NCBI GenBank assembly: GCA_041402125.1
Contig: JAWKSY010000001.1
Span: 248,001 to 312,000, forward strand
Source: JAWKSY01 sp041402125
GTDB taxonomy: Bacteria > Planctomycetota > GCA-002687715 > DRQF01
Reading direction: 5' to 3'
DNA length: 64,000 nt
Shown here: positions 17,524-25,939 of the stretch, one piece after another
Layout of the letters: each line of letters begins with the position of its first letter
Position numbering within the stretch: position 1 is the stretch's first letter
Translations under genes and position numbers: made by a program
The notes under the pieces: generated by a model
Databases searched by the model: none
What the model saw: only the letters and a program-made list of their open reading frames with translations
What the model was told of the DNA's origin: nothing

Positions 17524-17634
17524 AATGCACGTACGGTGCCAGTCACCCGATGTGCATTTCCGGGCGAGTCTGTTCCGCATGCGGACCCGGTGGAACGGAA
17601 ATGCACATCGGGTGACTGGCACCGTACGTGCATT
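17524..17634. repeat. Palindromic repeat, copy 1 (REPIN/MITE-like)
   Basis: A perfect inverted repeat of 39 bases (17524-17562 with 17596-17634) surrounds a 33-base GC-rich spacer. Each arm carries the core ACGGTGCCAGTCACC. A diverged second copy lies at 24284-24394 with the same layout, a related spacer and matched changes in both arms. It sits between the convergent DUF420 and coxIII genes. No transposase is in the window, so it would be mobilised in trans, as REP elements are by RAYT transposases. Confidence 0.8.
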
Positions 17635-17653
17635 CTTCTTCCGCGCGGGGAAG

Positions 17654-18328
17654 TCAGAAGAACCAGAGCACCGCGAACAGCAGGAACCACACGCCGCCGA
17701 CGAAGTGCCAGTAGAGCATGCAGTTGTCGACGGTGTCGCGGCTCGGGCGCCCCGGGCCGGAGACGCCGCGCGCGAGGCAGACCGCGAGGTAGACGAGCCC
17801 GCCGATGACGTGGGCGACGTGGAGCGCGGTGAGGGTGAAGAAGTTGCGGGCGTACTCGGTCCCCGAGAGCCGGAGCCCGCGCTGGAGGAGTTCGCCCCAG
17901 AAGGTCGCCTGCATGGCGCAGAACAGGAGACCGAGCGCGAAGGTCACCGCCGTCCAGGTCATGAAGGCGGCGTGCCGGTGGCCGCGCTGGCGCGTGCGCG
18001 CCCGGCTCGCCGTGAAGCCGGAGAGCGCGATCACCGCGGTGCTGACCCACATGCCGGCCGGCAGCGCCGGCGCCCCGGGCGGCGGCCACTCGCGCGCCTC
18101 GAGGCGCATGATGAGGTAGGTCGCGAGGAAGGTCAGGAAGATCACGGTCACGGAGACCATGACGAGGACCGTCCCGAGGCGTCCGAGGGCCGGTCCCTCG
18201 CCGCCGGGCGGGGGCCGATGCCCCCCGCCGTCGCCGCCTCCTCCGTCGTCGCCGCCGCCGCCCTCGTCCGGCGGCCAGCCGGGCGGGATGCGGGGACGGG
18301 GCTTGTCGAGGACTTCGGAACCGGTCAT
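17654..18328 (-). CDS. Cytochrome c oxidase subunit III
   Basis: Membrane subunit of the heme-copper terminal oxidase. The 224-residue protein has a Gly/Asp-rich cytoplasmic N-terminus, about five hydrophobic spans and the subunit III blocks FFTLTALHVAHVIGG and YWHFVGGVWFLLF. It is shorter than the classical 260-residue form because the first two helices are absent, as in many bacterial CtaE/CyoC proteins. Subunits I and II are not in the window. An extended -10 lies only seven bases before the ATG. Confidence 0.92.
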   Translation of the reverse strand: MTGSEVLDKPRPRIPPGWPPDEGGGGDDGGGGDGGGHRPPPGGEGPALGRLGTVLVMVSVTVIFLTFLATYLIMRLEAREWPPPGAPALPAGMWVSTAVIALSGFTASRARTRQRGHRHAAFMTWTAVTFALGLLFCAMQATFWGELLQRGLRLSGTEYARNFFTLTALHVAHVIGGLVYLAVCLARGVSGPGRPSRDTVDNCMLYWHFVGGVWFLLFAVLWFF

Positions 18329-18335
18329 GGCGTTG

Positions 18336-18341
18336 ATGATA
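18336..18341 (-). promoter_or_regulatory. Extended -10 element right before the coxIII start (possible leaderless mRNA)
   Basis: Minus-strand TGC-TATCAT ends seven bases before the ATG at 18328, leaving room for a transcription start at or next to the A of the ATG. No SD fits in the gap. Confidence 0.5.
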
Positions 18342-18418
18342 GCAGTCCGGGCCGGGCCGAACCGCGCGGGAAAGTCTCCGGTTGACCGCGGCGGGCCGGG
18401 GGGCGATCCTGCTCGCCC

Positions 18419-18826
18419 ATGACGCGCTTCCTCCTCCTCGGCGTGGCCCTCATCCTCGTCGCCTGCGGCGACGATCCCGCCCCCGATTCCGGGAGCGGCG
18501 GGAAGTCCTCGGCGGCGTCCGAGCGACCGGCCGACTGGCGCGACCTCGTCCTGCGGGTGCATCGCGTCTCGGAGGGCGACGCCGCGACGCTCGTCCTCGA
18601 CCTCGTGCCGGGGCCCGGAACCTCCGCACGTCTCGTGAGGGCCCGCCTGCTCGGCGCGGACGGCGGCACGGGATTCGAGAGCCGCCGCGGCGCCGCCGAG
18701 GCCGCGGCGGCCGGGGGGACCTGGACGCTCGAGGTCCCGGACGGAGGGGCCGGCCGCGGTCCGCGCCGGCTCGTCCTCGAGGACGATCGCGACCGGAGCT
18801 TCGAGATCCCCTTCGAGGCGCCCTGA
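18419..18826 (+). CDS. Small putative lipoprotein
   Basis: A 135-residue protein with a lipoprotein signal: hydrophobic stretch then the lipobox LVAC (Cys16), followed by a Gly/Ser/Asp linker. The rest is beta-like with no recognised domain. It is divergent from coxIII and just upstream of the ResB-like gene, so a link with cytochrome c maturation is possible but unproved. Confidence 0.7.
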   Translation: MTRFLLLGVALILVACGDDPAPDSGSGGKSSAASERPADWRDLVLRVHRVSEGDAATLVLDLVPGPGTSARLVRARLLGADGGTGFESRRGAAEAAAAGGTWTLEVPDGGAGRGPRRLVLEDDRDRSFEIPFEAP

Positions 18827-18969
18827 CCCCCCCGACCCGCGGCGTGTCGTCGCTGGGGCGCCCGGGCCCCCTCCGCCGTTTGGCGGCTCCGGGGCCGGAG
18901 GATACAACAGAGGCTCGGAGCGCCGCTTCGGCGCTGTCCCCGATTCCGGCCCCGACGAGGTCCCGCGAC

Positions 18970-21210
18970 GTGACGACCACCGCCACCCAGGATCTCGAAC
19001 CCCGTTTCCAGCACGGGCTCTTGAAGCCGCGGCCGGGCCACATGCCGACGCTGTTCACGCTCATCATCGTCTGGGCGGTGGGCACGATCTTCCTCGGGGT
19101 CCTCCTCCCCTTCCAGTTCCAGCGCTTCGACGGGGGATGGTTCGCGCAGACCCAGAACATCCTGCTGCTCTGCTCGGTCTGCGGGGTCTCGACGCTGCAC
19201 GGCGTGCTCGGCTACCTGCTGGGCTACCACCGCGGCGGGCGCGTCTCGAACTTCTTCGTCGGCGCCCTGCTGCTGACCCTGGGTCTCGTCGCGATCGTCT
19301 GGCTGAACCGGTCACGGCCCGAGGCGCCGCCGACCCAGCCGACCGGCCTCATGCGGCGCCTCGACCGGGCGGCCTTCCTCCTCGGGTCGGTGTGGTTCGG
19401 CCTGGTCCAGCTCGCGATCATCATGGTCTTCGTCATGATCGCGACGATCTTCGAGACCGGCGTCGGCGCCGACGGCAACAAGGCCGCCTACGCGAACTTC
19501 TACAACCACTGGACCTTCGGCCTCATCTTCCTGCTCTTCTTCATGACCATCTACTGCACGACGATGCGGAAGTGGCCCTTCCGCATCGCGCAGACCGGAT
19601 GGCTCGCGACGCACGCCGGCCTCCTCGTGACGATGGTCGGCTGCATGACGATGTTCTGGGGCACCTACGAGGGCTTCGTGAAGCTCCTCGAGGGGCAGAC
19701 GACCAGCCAGGTCCTCTCCCGCAGCGAGCGCGAGCTCCGCGTCGCCATCCCCGCGCTGGGCTTCGACAACCGCGACGACCGCTTCCTCGTCGAGGTCGAC
19801 CACGACCCGATCGAGCGCGAGGTCGAGCAGAAGATCCCCTTCGTCGTCGCGGCGGGAGGGAAGACGCACGAGTTCGAGATCGAGATCGACCGCTTCCTCT
19901 CGAACGCGGAGGAGTACTCGGAGATCCGGCCCGCGCGCACGCCCCGCGAGAAGCCCGCGGCCGCCTTCAGCTTCGAGATGAGCCTGCCGGGCCAGGGGAG
20001 TCGGGTCTTCAACATCTTCGAGGATCAGCCCTCGACCCTGAGCTCCGTGCCGCTGAAGACGCGCATCATCCGCGTGCCGCACCGGTCCCAGCTCGAGGCC
20101 TTCACCTATCGCTACGATCCGGGCGACCGCCGCCGCGGCGAGCTCGTCATCAGCGACGAGAAGGACCGCGCGATCGGAGTGATCCCCATCGTTCCCGGCG
20201 CGCGCGGCGCCGACGCGGCGGAGGGCGCCGACGTCGGGAGCGAGTTCCAGATCCCCGGCGGACCGCGCGTGCGCGTCGTCCGCTACTTCTCCTACCTCTT
20301 CGTCGACGCCGACGGTCGCCTGCGCGACGAGACGCCCGACTCCCCGCTGATGCCCGGGATCAGCTTCGTGGTGGACGGCCCCCAGGGACGGGAGAACCAC
20401 TCGGCCCGCTGCGACGACAAGTGGTTCAACAGCGATCTCGACGCCTCCGAGACCAGCGCATACCCCTATCGCTTCGCCTACCGCGCGGCGGCCTCGAACC
20501 CGCAGCCGGCGCCCTCGCTGACCTTCGTCGTGGGACCGGGCGAGGAGATGAACGTCATCGTCACCTCCGGCGAGGAGGCCCCGCAGCGCATCAAGTTCGA
20601 GAAGGACGCCGTCTTCCGCCTGAGCTCGCGCGCGCCGCTGCGCATCAAGGCCCTGGCCGCCTACGCCGACGCCGAGCTCGAGGAGGGCATCCGCCAGGGC
20701 ACGGGCAGCCGCCCCGCCGCCCTTCGCGTCACCGTGCGCCACGGCAAGGACGAGGCCACCGGCTGGGTCTTCGACTTCCAGCGCGACCTGCTCTCGACCG
20801 ATCTCGTCGTCGGCGACTTCCTCGTGCGCCTCGGCTACGCCCCGCGCGCGACCGACCTCGGCTTCAAGCTCTCGCTCATCGACTTCCGACACGAGAACTA
20901 CCCGAACAGCGACAAGGCGAAGCGCTACGAGGCGAACGTCATCGTCGACGACGGCGCGTCCCTCGACGCGGCCCTGATCGACATGAACCACCCGCTCGAA
21001 CAGGGCGGCTACCGCTTCTTCAACCAGAACCCGATCGGCAACGACAACGGGCGCCGCGGCGTCATCTTCGCCGTCGGACGCAATCCCGGGATGCCGATCC
21101 TCCTCATCGGCTTCACGATCACCGGGGTCGGTCTCGTGCTCGTGTTCTTCTTCAAACCGTCCCTGCGCGCCTGGGAGAAGCGACGCCGCGAGGCGGCCGC
21201 CTCCAACTGA
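18970..21210 (+). CDS. ResB-like cytochrome c biogenesis protein
   Basis: Membrane half of the system II cytochrome c synthase, which keeps heme and apocytochrome reduced and joined outside the membrane. The 746-residue protein has about five N-terminal spans (to residue 240), a long periplasmic part (about 250-705) with the ResB pattern of short beta segments, and a last span near 705-730. The start is GTG 18970, since upstream residues are unlike the family. The CcsA-like partner begins 13 bases after it ends. Confidence 0.85.
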   Translation: MTTTATQDLEPRFQHGLLKPRPGHMPTLFTLIIVWAVGTIFLGVLLPFQFQRFDGGWFAQTQNILLLCSVCGVSTLHGVLGYLLGYHRGGRVSNFFVGALLLTLGLVAIVWLNRSRPEAPPTQPTGLMRRLDRAAFLLGSVWFGLVQLAIIMVFVMIATIFETGVGADGNKAAYANFYNHWTFGLIFLLFFMTIYCTTMRKWPFRIAQTGWLATHAGLLVTMVGCMTMFWGTYEGFVKLLEGQTTSQVLSRSERELRVAIPALGFDNRDDRFLVEVDHDPIEREVEQKIPFVVAAGGKTHEFEIEIDRFLSNAEEYSEIRPARTPREKPAAAFSFEMSLPGQGSRVFNIFEDQPSTLSSVPLKTRIIRVPHRSQLEAFTYRYDPGDRRRGELVISDEKDRAIGVIPIVPGARGADAAEGADVGSEFQIPGGPRVRVVRYFSYLFVDADGRLRDETPDSPLMPGISFVVDGPQGRENHSARCDDKWFNSDLDASETSAYPYRFAYRAAASNPQPAPSLTFVVGPGEEMNVIVTSGEEAPQRIKFEKDAVFRLSSRAPLRIKALAAYADAELEEGIRQGTGSRPAALRVTVRHGKDEATGWVFDFQRDLLSTDLVVGDFLVRLGYAPRATDLGFKLSLIDFRHENYPNSDKAKRYEANVIVDDGASLDAALIDMNHPLEQGGYRFFNQNPIGNDNGRRGVIFAVGRNPGMPILLIGFTITGVGLVLVFFFKPSLRAWEKRRREAAASN

Positions 21211-21223
21211 CCCGGAGCCCGAC

Positions 21224-23050
21224 ATGTCCGCCACCAACCACCGCATCCTCCTCGGCCTGGTCCTCCCCGTGTTCATCGTGGGAGGCCTGCTCGCCCTCTT
21301 CGGCGGCATGGGCTACTACGAGCGGGCCAAGCACAAGGCGCGCACCGCGGATGCCCACGACGCCCTCGCCAAGGTCGAGGCCGAGGTCTCGAACGGCGAC
21401 AACATCGAGAAGGTCCGGCGCATCCCGGTCCTCTTCGCCGAGCGCGTGCAGCCCCTGGACTCGATGGCGCGCCAGCAGATCCGCTCGCTCACGGGCAAGC
21501 GCGAGCTCTACGGCATCGACCCGGTCGTGATGTTCCTGTCGATGGCCTGGGACGGCGAGGACGTCTGGAAGAAGATCCCGATCTTCATCGTGTCCTTCGG
21601 CGCCAACAAGTCGAAGGAGGTCTTCGACATCGAGTCGGTGGAGAAGTACGCCACCATCGAGCACGTGAAGACCGACAAGAACCGCCAGCGCGCCCTCGAC
21701 CTGCACGACAAGTACACCGGCCGGATGGGCGAGATGCCCCGCGCCGACCTCGAGTTCTACAACACCTACTTCAAGGCCTTCAGCTTCGCCGGCGGCTTCG
21801 AGGAGGCCTTCAAGTTCGTGCCGCCCACCGAGGCGCAGCGACGCTCGGAGACGACGGCGCAGAACGACTGGCACGTGCCCGCCCGGGCCCTCGAGCTGGG
21901 CCACGACCCGAAGCGCGCGGCCGAGCTGCAGAAGGCCTTCGCCGACCTGAAGACGGCCTGGAAGGCCCGCGACAAGGCGGGCATCGGCGCCGCGGCCGAG
22001 ACGCTCACCGCCTCGATCGTCGCGCTCGATCCCGAGGACATCCCCTCGAAGGAGGCGATCGAGTCGGAGCTCGCGTACAACCGGACGAGCCCCTTCAACC
22101 GTGCGTCCTGGTTCCTCATCGCGGCGAGCCTCGTCGGGCTCTTCGCCTGGTCCTTCCGCAAGGACTCGCTGCGCTGGCTCAGCTACCTCCTGACCGCGAC
22201 CGGCGTGGCCTTCGGCCTCTGGGGCTTCTACCTGCGGACGACGCTCGGCTTCGGCGTCTCGATCACGAACCTCTACGAGTCGATGCTGGCGATGGCCACC
22301 GCCACCGCCCTCCTCTGCCTCGTCATCGACCTCGTCCGGAAGTCGCTCTGGGCCACGATCGCCGGCGGCATCGGCGCCTTCGTCGTCTTCCTCCTCCTCG
22401 ACACCTACCCGGAGAAGTTCGACCCGAAGATCGGCGGCCTCGTCGCGGTCCTCGCCAACAACTTCTGGATCCACATCCACGTTCCGGTGGTGATGTCGTC
22501 CTACGCGGCCTTCTTCATCGCCTTCCTCCTCGGCATCGTCCTGATCCCCTGGACCTTCGTCGATCCGCAGGGGAAGCACCCCGAGCTCAAGGCGATCCTC
22601 CGGACCTCCGAGATCGCGCTCTACCTCGGCACGCTGCTGATCTTCGTCGGCATGATCCTCGGCGGCCTCTGGGCGCACGACTCCTGGAACCGATTCTGGG
22701 GCTGGGACCCGAAGGAGACCTGGTCCTTCATCCTCTTCTGTTACTACCTCATCCTGATCCACGGCCGCTTCACGAAGTGGATGAACGCGTTCTGGTACTC
22801 GCTCTTCCTGTTCACGGGGGGCAACTTCCTCCTGTGGACCTACTACGGAACGAACGAGCTGCTCTCGGGTCTGCACTCCTACGCCAACTCGGCGGGGGAC
22901 GCCGGCTTCTGGGACAACTTCATCCACGAGCGCAACCGGTGGTTCGTGATCACGAGCGGGGTGATGGCGCTGATGTCGATCGGCGGCGCGCTGTCCTTCT
23001 TCCTCTTCGGGAAGAAGCGGTCGCCGGACCTCACCCCCGAGGCCTTCTGA
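21224..23050 (+). CDS. CcsA-like cytochrome c assembly protein (system II heme handler)
   Basis: Integral membrane protein of the HemX/CcsA/CcmC superfamily. The tryptophan-rich heme-binding motif WGWDPKETWS lies near residue 490, with His residues in HIHVPVV and WAHDSW as candidate heme ligands. At 608 residues it is larger than typical CcsA (about 320) because of an N-terminal extension: one span then a soluble domain of about 250 residues, seen in fused forms. Immediate linkage to the ResB-like gene gives a complete system II pair. Confidence 0.9.
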   Translation: MSATNHRILLGLVLPVFIVGGLLALFGGMGYYERAKHKARTADAHDALAKVEAEVSNGDNIEKVRRIPVLFAERVQPLDSMARQQIRSLTGKRELYGIDPVVMFLSMAWDGEDVWKKIPIFIVSFGANKSKEVFDIESVEKYATIEHVKTDKNRQRALDLHDKYTGRMGEMPRADLEFYNTYFKAFSFAGGFEEAFKFVPPTEAQRRSETTAQNDWHVPARALELGHDPKRAAELQKAFADLKTAWKARDKAGIGAAAETLTASIVALDPEDIPSKEAIESELAYNRTSPFNRASWFLIAASLVGLFAWSFRKDSLRWLSYLLTATGVAFGLWGFYLRTTLGFGVSITNLYESMLAMATATALLCLVIDLVRKSLWATIAGGIGAFVVFLLLDTYPEKFDPKIGGLVAVLANNFWIHIHVPVVMSSYAAFFIAFLLGIVLIPWTFVDPQGKHPELKAILRTSEIALYLGTLLIFVGMILGGLWAHDSWNRFWGWDPKETWSFILFCYYLILIHGRFTKWMNAFWYSLFLFTGGNFLLWTYYGTNELLSGLHSYANSAGDAGFWDNFIHERNRWFVITSGVMALMSIGGALSFFLFGKKRSPDLTPEAF

Positions 23051-23105
23051 CCGCGACCGGTCGCCGGCGAGGCGATCGGTCCCAGGTGCCCGAGAGGACG
23101 TCCGC

Positions 23106-23672
23106 ATGAACCAGGATCGAATCGCCGAGCTCACCCGGAGTCTTCTCGAGGAGATCGGCGAGGACCCGTCCCGGGAGGGCCTCCTCAAGACGCCGCTGCG
23201 CGTCGGCAAGGCCTGGGGCGACCTCTGCGCCGGCTACGACCGCAACCTCGACGACATCGTCAACGGGGCGATCTTCGAGGAGGACGCCAGCGAGATGGTC
23301 CTCGTGAAGGACATCGAGGTCTACTCGCTCTGCGAGCACCACCTCCTGCCCTTCTTCGGCAAGTGCCACGTCGCCTACATCCCGAACGGACGCGTCGTCG
23401 GGCTCTCGAAGCTGCCGCGGATCGTCGACATGTTCGCGCGCCGCCTGCAGGTGCAGGAGCGCCTCACGACCCAGATCGCGAGCGCCGTCGACGAGATCCT
23501 CCAGCCGCTCGGCGTGGCCGTCGTCATGGAGGCGGTGCACCTCTGCATGATGATGCGGGGCGTCGAGAAGCAGAACTCGTCCACCGTCACGAGCGCGATG
23601 CTGGGACAGTTCCGCCGGGACTCGAAGACCCGCAGCGAGTTCCTCGGCATCCTGCGACTCGCCGGTCGCTGA
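23106..23672 (+). CDS. folE: GTP cyclohydrolase I
   Basis: Zn enzyme converting GTP to dihydroneopterin triphosphate, first step of folate and pterin synthesis. The 188-residue sequence has the zinc ligands SLCEHHLLPFFG and the later Cys in LCMMMRGVEKQ, plus the TTQIASAV block and the C-terminal SSTVTSAMLG. Full length for the family. GAGAGG precedes the ATG. It lies 55 bases after the CcsA-like gene; the pairing looks incidental. Confidence 0.96.
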   Translation: MNQDRIAELTRSLLEEIGEDPSREGLLKTPLRVGKAWGDLCAGYDRNLDDIVNGAIFEEDASEMVLVKDIEVYSLCEHHLLPFFGKCHVAYIPNGRVVGLSKLPRIVDMFARRLQVQERLTTQIASAVDEILQPLGVAVVMEAVHLCMMMRGVEKQNSSTVTSAMLGQFRRDSKTRSEFLGILRLAGR

Positions 23673-23752
23673 GAACGAGAAGGGGCGTCACGCCCGCTCG
23701 ACCTCGTCGTCTTCGATAGGGCGCTCGACTCGCCCGCGACCCGGAGACGACG

Positions 23753-24226
23753 ATGGTCCTCGCCTCGACGGCCCCCCTCTCGATCCTGATCCCGCTCCTC
23801 GCCCTCCTCTCCCACGGCGCGCCCTCGTCGCCGGCCGCGATCGGTCTCGGGGAGGCCGCCGCTGCTCCCCAGTCGGGGAGCGTGGTCGACCTCCGCGGCC
23901 GACGCCTCACGCGCTTCGAGAAGAGCGCCGGCCGGAGCGAGCTCGGCCGCCCCGTCCGGCTCGAACTGCCGGCCTCCGTCATCACCGTGCCGGCCTTCGA
24001 GGCGCTCGACGGCGGCCGCGCCTGGGGCACCTTCGTCCACCGCGGCGTGCGCTACCACTTCCGCCGCCACGACCCGCACCTCGCGCAGACCCTCCGCAAG
24101 CTCGAGAAGGACCCGAAGGCGCGCAAGGGGAAGATCGTCTGGCGAGGCGTCGTGACGCGCGTGAGGCACGGGGGCGAGACGGTGGTCTCGGTGCGTCTCG
24201 AGGAGGTGAAGCCGAGGCGGAAGTGA
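23753..24226 (+). CDS. Exported basic protein of unknown function
   Basis: A 157-residue protein with an N-terminal signal-like hydrophobic segment (about 5-20) followed by an Ala/Pro-rich stretch. The mature part is basic, ending in an Arg/Lys cluster. No domain recognised; the final 60 residues could form a small beta fold. GGAG six bases before the ATG supports the start. Confidence 0.65.
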   Translation: MVLASTAPLSILIPLLALLSHGAPSSPAAIGLGEAAAAPQSGSVVDLRGRRLTRFEKSAGRSELGRPVRLELPASVITVPAFEALDGGRAWGTFVHRGVRYHFRRHDPHLAQTLRKLEKDPKARKGKIVWRGVVTRVRHGGETVVSVRLEEVKPRRK

Positions 24227-24247
24227 GGCGGCGCTCGTACGGCGCCG

Positions 24248-24301
24248 GATGCGGGTACGGGGGCCGATGCTGGTGCGGGGGCAGATGCGAGTACGGTGCC
24301 A
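24248..24301. repeat. Three tandem 18-bp repeats leading into palindromic repeat copy 2
   Basis: Three units (24248-24265, 24266-24283, 24284-24301), each starting GATGC and closely alike; the last unit is also the first 18 bases of the left arm of the palindromic element. This looks like duplication of the element's end. Confidence 0.7.
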
Positions 24302-24394
24302 GTCACCGGATGAGCATTTGCGGGCGAATCGGTCTCGAATGCGGACCCGTGGGAACGCAAATGCTCATCCGGTGACTGGCACCGTACTCGCATC
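24284..24394. repeat. Palindromic repeat, copy 2 (REPIN/MITE-like)
   Basis: A perfect 39-base inverted repeat (24284-24322 with 24356-24394) around a 33-base spacer. It shares the core TACGGTGCCAGTCACC and spacer with copy 1 at 17524-17634. Where the two copies differ (for example CCCGATGTG against CCGGATGAG) both arms changed together, so each copy is still a perfect hairpin. Confidence 0.8.
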
Positions 24395-24420
24395 TCTTCG
24401 CGTGACGGGCGCCCCGGAAA

Positions 24421-24454
24421 AAAGAGCAGGCGCCCTCTCCGAGGAGAGGGCGCC
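24421..24454 (-). terminator. Terminator facing the minus strand
   Basis: A hairpin of 11-12 bp (24429-24440 with 24443-24454). On the minus strand it is followed by TGCTCTTTTTT, a proper U-tract; on the plus strand the tract is weak. No confident minus-strand gene lies to its right, so it hints at an unannotated minus transcript. Confidence 0.55.
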
Positions 24455-24485
24455 CGAGACTCTTCCGGTCGCGGACTCGCGGCTT

Positions 24486-24575
24486 TCAGGATGCGCGCGG
24501 GTACCGGTCGAAAGCCCTGACAGAGACGTTGATGGAGCGGATGATCGAATTGTTCCGCGCGATCGACGAGTCCAC
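24486..24575 (-). CDS. Possible 29-residue micro-ORF
   Basis: A GTG-started reading frame encodes MDSSIARNNSIIRS plus 15 more residues, with GGAAGG eight bases before the start and the U-tract terminator about 30 bases after the stop. Composition is more protein-like than most shadows here, but the opposite strand (24529-24771) is also open, so the strand is uncertain. No homologue is recognised. Confidence 0.25.
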   Translation of the reverse strand: MDSSIARNNSIIRSINVSVRAFDRYPRAS

Positions 24576-24900
24576 GTCCGGTTCCTTCCGATCCCCCGGA
24601 CGCCCGATTCGAGGTCGCCCTCGCGCCGTTCCTCCCGGGGGAATCGCGTTCGAACCGTGGTCCGAACGAACGCTGGGAACACAAGTTCCGTACCGAGCCC
24701 GGTCGGCGGGCCGACAATTCGCCTCGTGGGCTCCGACCTTCCGACCTAAACTCCTGAGATCCGGGGGTTAACGGACCGGATTTTTCCTCGTGAGCATGGC
24801 GTGACCGCGTCGCGCGGCCCGAGCGATCGCTTCGGGTGTCCCCGTCCGGGGACGCGAGGACACGGCCGATGTCGCATTTTTGAGAACGGAGGAGCCCGCC

Positions 24901-25767
24901 GTGAAGCCCTTGCCGGTGATCCTGATCTGCCTCGTCACCTCCGCCCTCGGGGCGGGAGGAATGCACTTCCTCCTCGCCGACCGCGGCGGCGAGGGCGCCC
25001 GACTGCACGACGGCGATGACTCCGTCTACAACGCCAACCGCCGGATGGAGGAGCTCGAGGCCCGCCTCGATCGCTTCCAGGCCGAGGTCGAGCCGATCGC
25101 GCGGACGCTCCAGGACGCCGTGGCGCTGGGCGCCCTGCAGCCCGGGAAGCTCGAGTCGATGGAGAAGGAGCTCGCCGCCCTGCGCGCCTCGATCGCCGAG
25201 CTCCCCTCGGGCGAGGCCGGAGCCCCGGTCCGCCTCATCGGCGACGACGGCGAGGAGATCGTGGCCAGCGCCTCCGACCTCGAGTCCTACATCGCGCAGC
25301 GCGTCGACGAGAAGGTGAAGAAGAGCGCGAAGACCTCGCGCCGGCAGCAGTTCAAGCAGTGGGCGCCCTTCGCGAAGATGGGCATGACCCGCCAGCTCCA
25401 GCGCAACGCAAAGAAGCTGGGCCTGAACGAGGAGCAGACCAAGCGCCTCGAGAAGCGCTCGCAGGAGGCCTTCGACGCGGTGATGCCGCGCTTCGGCGTC
25501 CTCATGGACTCCGAGGCCACCCCCGAGGAGCGCGAGCAGGCCATGGCCGAGATCCAGTCCGAGGTCGAGGTCACGAACAACGACGCCGAGTCCTACATGA
25601 CGCCGGAGCAGTACCAGGAGTTCCTGGAGATGCAGTCCCAGCAGTCGCAGCAGATGAACCAGTTCATGCAGACGATGGGCAGCCTCGGCGGCCAGGGCGG
25701 CGGCCCTCCCGGAGCCTCGCCCGGCGGCGGGATCCCGCCGACGCCGGCCGCTCCCACCGGCAACTGA
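24901..25767 (+). CDS. Membrane-anchored or exported coiled-coil protein
   Basis: A 288-residue protein with an N-terminal hydrophobic segment (about 4-24), then an acidic coiled-coil region (about 45-110), a helical basic region (about 135-260), a Gln/Met-rich stretch and a Gly/Pro-rich tail. The helical part with LGLNEEQTKRLEKRSQEAFD is reminiscent of CpxP/Spy-like periplasmic proteins, but this is only a resemblance. GTG 24901 is chosen because GGAGG stands eight bases before it; a TTG at 24880 is the alternative. Confidence 0.75.
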   Translation: MKPLPVILICLVTSALGAGGMHFLLADRGGEGARLHDGDDSVYNANRRMEELEARLDRFQAEVEPIARTLQDAVALGALQPGKLESMEKELAALRASIAELPSGEAGAPVRLIGDDGEEIVASASDLESYIAQRVDEKVKKSAKTSRRQQFKQWAPFAKMGMTRQLQRNAKKLGLNEEQTKRLEKRSQEAFDAVMPRFGVLMDSEATPEEREQAMAEIQSEVEVTNNDAESYMTPEQYQEFLEMQSQQSQQMNQFMQTMGSLGGQGGGPPGASPGGGIPPTPAAPTGN

Positions 25768-25784
25768 GGAACCGGGTCCCCGAA

Positions 25785-25825
25785 GGAAGGGCGTCGCCTC
25801 CGGGCTCCGGAGACGGCGCCCTTCC
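25785..25825 (+). terminator. Hairpin terminator
   Basis: A 19-bp stem with two mismatched positions (25785-25803 with 25807-25825) directly after the coiled-coil gene. The U-tract is poor. Confidence 0.5.
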
Positions 25826-25939
25826 TGCATGAAATCCCGCCTCGACAGGGATCACCGCGTCCGGTCGATGATCGCCGTGGAGGACCGCGGCCGCCGACGG
25901 AGGGCGCCGGGGCGCGGCCTCGTGCGGAGTCCCCGAGTC

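Larger units (their letters stand above)
24395..24900. other. Repeat-flanked intergenic region without a confident gene
   Basis: About 500 bases, less GC-rich than the genes around it. It holds the minus-facing terminator (24421-24454), the possible micro-ORF (24486-24575) and a plus-facing terminator candidate at 24758-24786 (6-bp stem ATCCGG/CCGGAT with an 11-base loop, then TTTTT). A plus-strand frame at 24529-24771 is low-complexity after its first 20 residues and was not called. Confidence 0.5.

Noticed and set aside
18382..18969. N-terminal extension of the ResB-like protein
   Set aside because: It overlaps the separate lipoprotein gene in another frame and is Arg/Pro-rich; the family N-terminus starts at GTG 18970.
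17524..24394. CRISPR array
   Set aside because: Only two palindromic copies almost 7 kb apart; no regular spacers and no cas genes.
24052..25830. 592-codon minus-strand frame
   Set aside because: Runs through the palindromic repeat and antisense to the coiled-coil gene; composition is not protein-like.
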